64,000 nt of DNA, taken from positions 1 to 64,000 of the forward strand of contig NZ_JAELXQ010000017.1 in assembly GCF_016427605.1 (NCBI RefSeq), given 5' to 3'. A model generated the notes under the pieces. That model made no database searches. It saw only the letters and a list, made by a program, of their open reading frames with translations, and was not told the DNA's origin. The translations under genes were made by a program, and so were the position numbers. Positions 45,197-52,371 of this stretch are shown here, one piece after another (position 1 is the first letter of the stretch; the number at the start of each line of letters is the position of its first letter). The stretch is from Ochrobactrum sp. Q0168. Lineage in GTDB: Bacteria > Pseudomonadota > Alphaproteobacteria > Rhizobiales > Rhizobiaceae.

Positions 45197-46819
45197 ATGC
45201 ATTCGCCATTTCTCGCTTTCGAAGCCCAAGCCAAAGCTCAACCCGACGCACCGATGTTGATCGCTCCGGTGAGTGCCGGTCTCGCTTATGCGCCGGACGG
45301 GTTTCGAAAGACATATGGTGAAGTATATGCTGAGGTTAGGGAGATCATGGCACGCTTTATTGCGGCTGGATATGGCGCAGGCCATCGAGTTGCGCTGCTC
45401 CTTGAAAATCGACCGGAATTTTTCAGCCACTGGCTGGCACTCAACGGCATCGGTGTCTCGATTGTACCTATCAATCCGGACCTTCGTCCCGCAGAACTCG
45501 ATTATCAACTCGAAATCGCCGATGCGGATTTGATCGTCACTTACTCTGTCCATGCGCCGGCGTTGTCGGGCTTCGAAAGCGAATGTGTTCGTGTGGTTGA
45601 AGCAGGCGGGCCCCTTCCTCCTGCGACATCGTTGGCCGGAAAGCCGAAGGGCAATGGAGACGACGAATGCGCATTGCTTTTTACTTCCGGCAGCACAGGA
45701 AAGCCTAAGGGCTGCATTCTTTCCAACACCTATTTCATGACGCTCGCCGACTGGTATGTCACCCAGGGCGGTATTGGTGAAATCAAACCGAACTGCGAAG
45801 TTGCACTTACGCCGCTGCCCATGTTCCACATGAACGCGCTCGGCTGTACGGCACTCGGAATGATCGTGTCGGGCGGTGCCATTGTACCGCTAGATCGCTT
45901 TCATGCCAGCCGCTGGTGGCAATCGGTCAGCGACTCCGGCGCAACTATTATTCATTGTCTTGGTGTTATCCCTGCGATTTTGCTCAGGCTTCCCGAAACC
46001 CCCTTTGATCGCGACCACAAGGTCAAGTTTTCGCTGGGACCGGGCGTTGATGCCCAGCACAAAATCGAATTCGAGGAGCGCTATCGCATTCCGATCATCG
46101 AAGCGTGGGCGATGACCGAGACGGGCGGACGGGCCTGTACCGGCACGGCTCGCGATGCCTACACACCTGGCTTGCGTTGCATCGGTCGTGCACGGGACGG
46201 CATGGAGTACCGGATTGTTGATGATCTGGATTGTGATGTCGAGCGTGGTAAGCCGGGCGAACTGATCGTGCGCGCAGCGGGTAGCGATCCGCGTCAGGGC
46301 TTTTTTTCCGGCTATCTCAAGGATGAAAAGGCGACCGAGGAAGCTTGGGCTGGCGGTTGGTTCCACACAGGCGACGTCGTTTATGAGGATGACGATCATC
46401 TGCTTTATTTCTTCGATCGCAAGAAAAGTATTGTCCGTCGCAGCGGCGAGAACATCGCCGTTCTTGAAGTCGAAGCGGCACTGGGCGGCAATCCCGCTAT
46501 AAAGGCGACAGCGGTAACGCCGGTCCCCGACGAATTACGCGGCGAAGAAGTGTTCGCCTTTTTCGTGCGGGCGGAAGGCGCCGGCCATGACGACCCCGTC
46601 ATGCTGGCGGAGGCCGTTGTCCGGGACAGCGCGGAGCGGCTCGCCTATCACAAGTTGCCAGGCTATGTCGCCTTCATCAGTTCGCTGCCGCTTAGTTCCA
46701 CTCAAAAGCTGCAACGCGGCGAGATCAAAACCATGGCCGCAGAATTGGTGCGTCTCGGCGCAGCAATCGACCTGAGAGACCTGAAGGCGCGTATCCGTCA
46801 CAAGGTGGTGCAAGGCTGA
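45197..46819 (+). CDS. AMP-forming acyl-CoA ligase
   Basis: A ligase of 540 residues (start 45197, MHSPFLAFEAQ, with GAGGG 7 nt upstream; ATG at 45170 is an alternative). Motifs: LLFTSGSTGKPKGCIL (adenylation loop), AWAMTETGGRACTG, WFHTGDVVYEDDDHLLYFFDRKK as the hinge region, and the C-terminal LPLSSTQKLQRGEI with the catalytic Lys. It is distinct from the ligase of the leftward operon. Its stop overlaps the thiolase-like start by one base, so it opens a tightly coupled four-gene operon and supplies the CoA thioester for it. Confidence 0.88.
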   Translation: MHSPFLAFEAQAKAQPDAPMLIAPVSAGLAYAPDGFRKTYGEVYAEVREIMARFIAAGYGAGHRVALLLENRPEFFSHWLALNGIGVSIVPINPDLRPAELDYQLEIADADLIVTYSVHAPALSGFESECVRVVEAGGPLPPATSLAGKPKGNGDDECALLFTSGSTGKPKGCILSNTYFMTLADWYVTQGGIGEIKPNCEVALTPLPMFHMNALGCTALGMIVSGGAIVPLDRFHASRWWQSVSDSGATIIHCLGVIPAILLRLPETPFDRDHKVKFSLGPGVDAQHKIEFEERYRIPIIEAWAMTETGGRACTGTARDAYTPGLRCIGRARDGMEYRIVDDLDCDVERGKPGELIVRAAGSDPRQGFFSGYLKDEKATEEAWAGGWFHTGDVVYEDDDHLLYFFDRKKSIVRRSGENIAVLEVEAALGGNPAIKATAVTPVPDELRGEEVFAFFVRAEGAGHDDPVMLAEAVVRDSAERLAYHKLPGYVAFISSLPLSSTQKLQRGEIKTMAAELVRLGAAIDLRDLKARIRHKVVQG

Positions 46820-48000
46820 TGGCAGGTAAACTTGCGCGGAAGTCCTATGAGGGAATTGTCGCCACAGCGCCGGTAACCGTGCCTTACGAGCGGTTTTCCA
46901 TCCAGAGCGCACATTGGTGGATCGGCCGCGCATTAAGGGCATTGGCCAAGGACGCAGGTATCAGCCATCGCGACTTTGACGGCTTCGCGATGGCAAGTTT
47001 TTCGACCGCGCCAGACACGGCGATCGGGTTGACCCAGCATTTTGGCTTGTCGCCCCGCTGGCTCGATCATGTGCCAATGGGGGGCGTTTCCGGCATTATC
47101 TCGCTTCGACGTGCGGCACGGGCTGTGCAGGCGGGAGATGCGGATATTGTCGCCTGCGTTGCTGGTGATACCAACCACGTCGATAGTTTTCGCAAGACGC
47201 TCGCCAATTTCTCACGCTTCGCGCAGGACGCGACATATCCCTATGGGGCGGGCGGGGCCAATGCCAGTTTTGCGCTCATTGCTCGCCATTACATGAACCG
47301 TTTTGAAGCCAAGCGGGAAGATTTTGGCAAGCTCTGTGTCGCCCAGCGGACCAATGCACTTCGCAATCCATTTGCGCTAATGAAAAAGCCGCTGACCCTT
47401 GAGCAATATATGGCGGCGAGACCGGTTGCCGACCCGATCCACCTTTTTGATTGTGTCATGCCTTGCGCGGGCGCGGAAGCATTTTTGATAATGCGTGAAG
47501 AAACAGCGAAAGCCCTGAACCTCCCATTTGTCCATATTCTTTCGACGATAGAGCGCCATCATGCTTATGCTGACGACGAGGTGCAATATCGTGGTGGCTG
47601 GGCGCGCGATATCGACGATCTCTACGCCATGGCTTCCGTTACTGCGAACGATATCGATGTGGTGCAAACCTACGACGATTACCCCGTCATCTCCATGATG
47701 CAGTTCGAGGATCTGGGGTTCTGCAAGAAGGGCGAGGGGCCGGATTTCGTCCGCAGCCATACATTCGAAATAGACGGCTCGTTCCCGCATAACACCAGTG
47801 GCGGCCAACTCTCCGTCGGCCAGGCCGGTGCGGCGGGCGGTCATCTTGGCATTGTGGAGGCCATGCGACAGGTAATGGGAGTAGCGGGTGCGGCGCAGGT
47901 CAAAAATGCCCGCATCAGCCTCGCCTCTGGTTTCGGAATGATTAATTACGACCGCGGGCTTTCATCTGGCGCTGTTATTTTCGCGGGAGGGAACGCATGA
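46819..48000 (+). CDS. Thiolase-fold protein lacking the catalytic Cys (SCP-x/Ltp2-like)
   Basis: A 393-residue thiolase-superfamily protein. In true thiolases a CxSGL motif carries the acyl-accepting Cys near residue 90; here the aligned segment is MGGVSGIISLRRAA, with Gly89 at the Cys position. The second catalytic block reads NTSGGQLSVGQAGAAGGHLG rather than GGxxxxGHPxG, and the C-terminal CxG motif is ASGFGMIN. This pattern matches lipid-transfer/thiolase-like proteins such as the steroid side-chain aldolase Ltp2, which work with DUF35 proteins. A DUF35 protein is encoded next, overlapping by four bases. A retro-aldol or Claisen-type cleavage of a CoA ester is therefore likelier than thiolysis, but not proven. 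Confidence 0.82.
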   Translation: MAGKLARKSYEGIVATAPVTVPYERFSIQSAHWWIGRALRALAKDAGISHRDFDGFAMASFSTAPDTAIGLTQHFGLSPRWLDHVPMGGVSGIISLRRAARAVQAGDADIVACVAGDTNHVDSFRKTLANFSRFAQDATYPYGAGGANASFALIARHYMNRFEAKREDFGKLCVAQRTNALRNPFALMKKPLTLEQYMAARPVADPIHLFDCVMPCAGAEAFLIMREETAKALNLPFVHILSTIERHHAYADDEVQYRGGWARDIDDLYAMASVTANDIDVVQTYDDYPVISMMQFEDLGFCKKGEGPDFVRSHTFEIDGSFPHNTSGGQLSVGQAGAAGGHLGIVEAMRQVMGVAGAAQVKNARISLASGFGMINYDRGLSSGAVIFAGGNA

Positions 48001-49238
48001 CCGAACCACTTGCTCGACCAAAGCGAAAAAATCCGCTTGCTCGTACACGACAGCCACTCTTGCCACCATCTGCTCGCAGCCGCACGGCGCATGGGCTTAC
48101 GCTCGCAGCTGCCGAGGGCCGTTTTGCTCTTCAACGTTGCGAAGAGTGCAGGCAATTTACTTATCCGCCACACGATGCCTGCCCGAACTGCCTGTCGCAC
48201 AAGCTTGCATTTGTCGACGCGCCCAGTGGCGGAAAACTGGTTTCCGCTACGACAATCCACATTACCAGTGACAGCTATTTTCGTGAGCGCACACCCTGGC
48301 GACAAGGCATTGTCACGTCTGAGTGCGGTCCACAAATTATCGCGAACCTCCATGGCGAATGCGTAGAGGGCGATAAGGTTCGGCTGACGCTGCAACTCGA
48401 CAAAGCGGGCCAGCCTGTAATCTGCGCATTGCCTTTGAAGGGAACAGACGACATGCTTGACGATCCTGCGTGGCGTGAATTGACCGCTGATCCGAAATTC
48501 AGGCGCGTGCTGATCACAGACGGTCGCAACTCCGTTGGACAGGCGCTGGCGCAATCGCTGGTCAGAGCAGGCGCTGCCCGCGTTTTCGTTGGGGTTTCGG
48601 AACCATGGAAACCATTTCCCGGTGAGCACATGCTGCGCGCAATCGAAGGCGTGGAGATTGTGCCGCTGGATGTGACAGACGAGCAATCCGTTAGCGACCT
48701 TGCGGCCGTTATCGGCGCGAAGATCGATATTCTGATCAATACAGCAGACCATACGCGACCGGTCCACCTCTTTGATCCGAGTGGGGCGCGCAAGCTGATG
48801 GAAGGTGCAGAGGTGATGCTTGCGGGCTCGATGCGGCTGGCACAAGCTTTTGGTCCAATCATGGTAAGCCGAGGCGCTGATGGTACGAACTCGGCAGCGG
48901 CTTGGGTAAATGTGCTTTCTGTCTATGCGTTTTCCAACCTGCCAGCATATGGCGCATTGTCGATGCTGAACGCTGCGTGTCTCTCACTTTCGCACTGGCT
49001 AAGGGCGGAGTTGAGACCAGGCGGCATCAAGCTGCTTAATGCTTTCGCGGGACCTTTGGATACGGAGTGGTTTCAAACAGTGCCTCCGCCAAAGGTTGCT
49101 CCGATACAGCTTGCCGAAGCTATCCTTGACGGCTTGCGCCGCGGCCTTGAAGAAAGCTATGTCGGCGATGTTGCGAAGGATGTTCGCGACCGGTTTGCCG
49201 CCAATCCGAAAGCATTGGAACGGGAGATCGGTCTATGA
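47997..49238 (+). CDS. DUF35 OB-fold/zinc-ribbon protein fused to a degenerate SDR
   Basis: A 413-residue two-domain protein. Residues about 38-145 are a DUF35 module: a zinc ribbon with Cys48, 51, 62 and 65 (CEEC and CPNC), then an OB fold. Residues about 168-413 are a short-chain dehydrogenase-type Rossmann domain: LITDGRNSVGQALAQ (174-181 in place of TGxxxGIG), LDVTD, ILINTAD in place of NNAG, and LSVYAFSNLPAYGALSMLNA. Ser308 and Tyr318 are kept, but the YxxxK lysine is replaced by Ser322, so ordinary SDR catalysis is doubtful. The fusion joins a thiolase partner to a nucleotide-binding-like domain. Both ends overlap neighbouring genes by four bases. Confidence 0.82.
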   Translation: MTEPLARPKRKNPLARTRQPLLPPSARSRTAHGLTLAAAEGRFALQRCEECRQFTYPPHDACPNCLSHKLAFVDAPSGGKLVSATTIHITSDSYFRERTPWRQGIVTSECGPQIIANLHGECVEGDKVRLTLQLDKAGQPVICALPLKGTDDMLDDPAWRELTADPKFRRVLITDGRNSVGQALAQSLVRAGAARVFVGVSEPWKPFPGEHMLRAIEGVEIVPLDVTDEQSVSDLAAVIGAKIDILINTADHTRPVHLFDPSGARKLMEGAEVMLAGSMRLAQAFGPIMVSRGADGTNSAAAWVNVLSVYAFSNLPAYGALSMLNAACLSLSHWLRAELRPGGIKLLNAFAGPLDTEWFQTVPPPKVAPIQLAEAILDGLRRGLEESYVGDVAKDVRDRFAANPKALEREIGL

Positions 49239-50032
49239 GCAGCGCGGCCCAGACACCCGACTCCGTTCTTGCAGCACTGGCGCTTCAGATCGCCAGTGGT
49301 GAATTAAAGCTAGTGGATCTGACACACACGCTGAGCCCCAATTTCCCGACCATCATCATGCCGCCGGAGCTGGGCCAATCGGCGCCTTTCCGCATCGAAC
49401 GCATATCCTGTTATGATGGCAGCGGTCCGGGCTGGTACTGGAACAATATTTCCTTTGGTGAACATACGGGTACGCATTTCGACGCACCAATCCACTGGTT
49501 CACGGGCAAAGACTTACCGTTAAACACTGTTGATACGCTACCGACTGCCCATATGCTGGCGCCCGCAAACGTTATCGATTGTTCAAGGCAATCCGCACTC
49601 GATCCAGATTATCTGCTGACAGTTTCCGATGTAGAAGCTTGGGAGGCCATTCACGGTCCTATAGCCCCGCGTAGTTGGGTGTTGCTGCGGACCGGCTGGT
49701 CGAAAAAATCGGGCCGCGACTATGCCAATCTCGCCGATGATGGTGCCCATACGCCCGGTCCGGACGTTGAGGTTATGCGCTGGCTGGTTGAGGAACGGGA
49801 CATTATCGGCTTCGGCACGGAGACGATTGGCACCGATGCGGGGCAGGCTGGACATTTCAGCCCGCCTTATCCCGCCCATCATTATCTCCATGGCGCAGGT
49901 CGCTATGGTTTGCAATGTCTTGCAAATCTCGACCAACTGCCTCCCAAAGGTTCAGTCATTATGGCCGCACCTTTGAAGATTAAACATGGTTCGGGTAGCC
50001 CTCTCAGGGTGCTGGCGCTCGTCGCTGGTTGA
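49235..50032 (+). CDS. Cyclase-family metal hydrolase (kynurenine formamidase-like)
   Basis: A 265-residue protein of the cyclase superfamily (PF04199). The metal and catalytic motif HTGTHFDAPIHW starts at His77, with His81 and Asp83. Conserved downstream parts are SWVLLRTGWSKK, IIGFGTETIGTDAG and AHHYLHGAGRYGLQCLANLD. Members hydrolyse arylformamides, cyclic amides or isatin, or act on ring-opened intermediates. It is the last gene of the ligase-thiolase-DUF35 operon, overlapping the DUF35-SDR stop, and ends six bases from a convergent gene. Confidence 0.86.
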   Translation: MSSAAQTPDSVLAALALQIASGELKLVDLTHTLSPNFPTIIMPPELGQSAPFRIERISCYDGSGPGWYWNNISFGEHTGTHFDAPIHWFTGKDLPLNTVDTLPTAHMLAPANVIDCSRQSALDPDYLLTVSDVEAWEAIHGPIAPRSWVLLRTGWSKKSGRDYANLADDGAHTPGPDVEVMRWLVEERDIIGFGTETIGTDAGQAGHFSPPYPAHHYLHGAGRYGLQCLANLDQLPPKGSVIMAAPLKIKHGSGSPLRVLALVAG

Positions 50033-50037
50033 AAGGA

Positions 50038-50736
50038 CTATCCGAGGCAGAGAGCTGAAATCGACGCTTCGGGTATAGTGGTGAAGAACACGCCGGTTAC
50101 CACGAGGGCGGTGCCCACTATCCGCCGGAGGTTTCGTTTGGCTGATAGGCCAAGGCTCGACATGCTTGATATCCCAAAGCCCGAGATGACAACGCCAGGT
50201 AATGCTACAACGGCAAAACCGGACATGTAGAGTGCACCGGCAGCTATATCGCTGAAAAGAGCAGCAGTGAGTAGCGCATTGAGCACCATTGCACAGGGCG
50301 CCAATCCCAGTGCAGCGCCAAGCTGGTAGGGCGAGCGCGGTCGCAGTTTCAACGCCGATTTTTGCATTATGGCGAAAAAACTGAACCTGCCTTCGAGCTT
50401 TGAAGGTGACGGCAGGAAGCCGATGATTGAAAGCCCCGTCAGAATAATCATAAATGCTGCGACGTATCTGAGGAAATTCTGGAAGCCAGCCAGCAGCATC
50501 ATGCTCTGGATATAATAGCCGAGGCTGCCTGCAACCATTCCCGCCGCGACGTAGACTGTAGCGCGACCCAACTGCATCCTGACGAGAAAATTCAGTCGCT
50601 GGCTCGTGGAGAACCCGCCAGCGGGCTGAGAGACGGAAACAAACAACGAGGCGACGCCGCCACAGAGGCCAGCGCAGTGCAGGCTGCTGGCCAGTCCTGT
50701 CAGCATTCCGGATGCAAGGATTAACTCAAGTGTCAT
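50038..50736 (-). CDS. UreH-like TauE/SafE-superfamily membrane protein
   Basis: A 232-residue protein with about six membrane segments. The N-terminal motif GLASSLHCAGLCGG (His20, Cys21, Cys25) is the hallmark of the DsbD-like UreH_2 group, found near cytochrome oxidase maturation and metal-handling genes. A matching second half has GLAPCAMVLNALLTAAL. The Cys and His residues within membrane segments suggest metal or thiol transfer. It lies downstream of the APC permease and the copper amine oxidase on the same strand, with about 100 nt between, so a copper-related function is an attractive but unproven reading. Confidence 0.78.
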   Translation of the reverse strand: MTLELILASGMLTGLASSLHCAGLCGGVASLFVSVSQPAGGFSTSQRLNFLVRMQLGRATVYVAAGMVAGSLGYYIQSMMLLAGFQNFLRYVAAFMIILTGLSIIGFLPSPSKLEGRFSFFAIMQKSALKLRPRSPYQLGAALGLAPCAMVLNALLTAALFSDIAAGALYMSGFAVVALPGVVISGFGISSMSSLGLSAKRNLRRIVGTALVVTGVFFTTIPEASISALCLG

Positions 50737-50837
50737 CTTTATAGCGTCCGCAGCAGTGAAGAATTGGGGCAGCGGTCACCGAAAGCTGTATCGAGCGGAT
50801 ACATCAACGGAACAGCTGCCCTTGAGGACTTCAGGTG

Positions 50838-52313
50838 TTAGCTTGCATCTTCGATGCGCGACGCGCCGATCTTCTGATATGCTTCCGGTCGTTTGCTACG
50901 GAGCCAAAGAGCCTGCAGAAAACCTGCGATGGCAACGATGACCAATCCCCATGGCAGAGCGTTGACCAATGGAGAATCTATACCTGTCAGCGCCTCGTAG
51001 TTGGTGACTGCGAGCCACGTGGCTGCTGCAATCGCGATGCCACCGAGTGCGGGTGCTAACGTGGTTGTCAGCCCATAAGTGCCGCGTTTGGCAAAAAACA
51101 CTGGAATGCCGAGCGCAGTCAGCGCCAGAAGAGTCATAAGGCCGACCGAGCCGAGACCTACGAACATGGGCGAGATATTGAGGAGCGGATCAAGACCGGC
51201 GAGCGCGGCAGCCGCAGTAATGACTGAGAGAACCAGTGTCAGGAACAGTCCCGCTACATGGGGCGATTTATAGAGCGGATGCGTTTTGGCCAATCGCTGC
51301 GGTAGTACGCCGTCGCGGGCGAGTGCGTAAATATAGCGGGCGCTGTTATTGAAGAGGCCGAGAACTGCGGCAAATGCGCTGGTGACCACAAGAACGCTGA
51401 AAGCATGCGCGCTCCACGCACCAAGGAAGTCGTTGGCCCGCGCAGTAACGAAATGGCCCGGATCTGCCTCCGCGACCTTTGCAACCTCAAGGCTGCCGAT
51501 TGCGGTAGAGAGGCACCATGCGGTCATCGCATAGAGCAAGCCAGCAATGATGACGGAAACGTAAGTTGCACGGGGAATGGTGACCTTGCGGTCGCTTGCT
51601 TCCTCCTGATAAATGGCCGTGCTTTCGAAACCGATCATGCTGTTGAAGGAATAAATCAGCGCTACGCCGAGACCGGGGGCAAAAACGGATGACGGTGAAA
51701 AATCGCCGAGGTTGAATGCCGGCAACCCTTTCTGAAATATGATAGCGATATTGAGCAGCATGATCATCGCGATCTCGGCTAAGAGCGCGATCGACAATAC
51801 CGTGGCAACGAGCGTGATGCGGTGGTATGCGAGTATCGAAACGATGACAATGCTTATTGCGGCCCATAATAGCCAAGGTGTCTGAAGACCCGTTACCAGT
51901 GCAAAGAGGTCGCCGCAAAAGAAAGAAAGTGCCGAAAGCGTCGACAGGCAAAGTGCCAGATAGGAGACGGCGGCAATATAGGCAGCGGGCAATCCTATGG
52001 TTCGTCCGACACTCGCGGAGATATAGGCATAGAAGGCACCGGCGTTCTTGATATAGGGAATCTGCCGAACATAGCCCACTGCAAATAGAAGCATGGCGAC
52101 CCCTCCAAGAAGCCATGCGCCGGGTACGCCTGAACCATTGCCAAAGGCCAGCGCTATCGGCATGAGCGCCACGACGACGGCCAGCGGTGCACTGACCGCC
52201 AGCACCATGAAGACGATAGCCGACGTGCCGAGCACGCCTCGTTCGAGTTGTTCGTCGGTAGCGTCGCTGATAGCGCTCGCTTCGATGGATAGTGAAGCTG
52301 AAGAAACAGGCAT
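50838..52313 (-). CDS. APC-family amino acid/amine permease
   Basis: A 491-residue inner-membrane transporter with about 12 membrane segments. After a hydrophilic N-terminus, VFMVLAVSAPLAVVVALMPIALAFGNGSGVPGAWLLGG is the first pair (shown in part: GNGSGVPGAW is the TM1-linked signature loop region), and YSFNSMIGFESTAIYQEEAS is the conserved TM6 FxGFE motif of the superfamily. It lies 58 nt downstream of the copper amine oxidase and should import its amine substrate or a related amino acid. Close relatives transport aromatic or basic amino acids; specificity is not readable. Confidence 0.88.
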   Translation of the reverse strand: MPVSSASLSIEASAISDATDEQLERGVLGTSAIVFMVLAVSAPLAVVVALMPIALAFGNGSGVPGAWLLGGVAMLLFAVGYVRQIPYIKNAGAFYAYISASVGRTIGLPAAYIAAVSYLALCLSTLSALSFFCGDLFALVTGLQTPWLLWAAISIVIVSILAYHRITLVATVLSIALLAEIAMIMLLNIAIIFQKGLPAFNLGDFSPSSVFAPGLGVALIYSFNSMIGFESTAIYQEEASDRKVTIPRATYVSVIIAGLLYAMTAWCLSTAIGSLEVAKVAEADPGHFVTARANDFLGAWSAHAFSVLVVTSAFAAVLGLFNNSARYIYALARDGVLPQRLAKTHPLYKSPHVAGLFLTLVLSVITAAAALAGLDPLLNISPMFVGLGSVGLMTLLALTALGIPVFFAKRGTYGLTTTLAPALGGIAIAAATWLAVTNYEALTGIDSPLVNALPWGLVIVAIAGFLQALWLRSKRPEAYQKIGASRIEDAS

Positions 52314-52371
52314 TTTTTTCCCCTTTTATTGTATGCTTCAGGTTACCTGCGTCGTGTTGAAGTCGTTTTGG

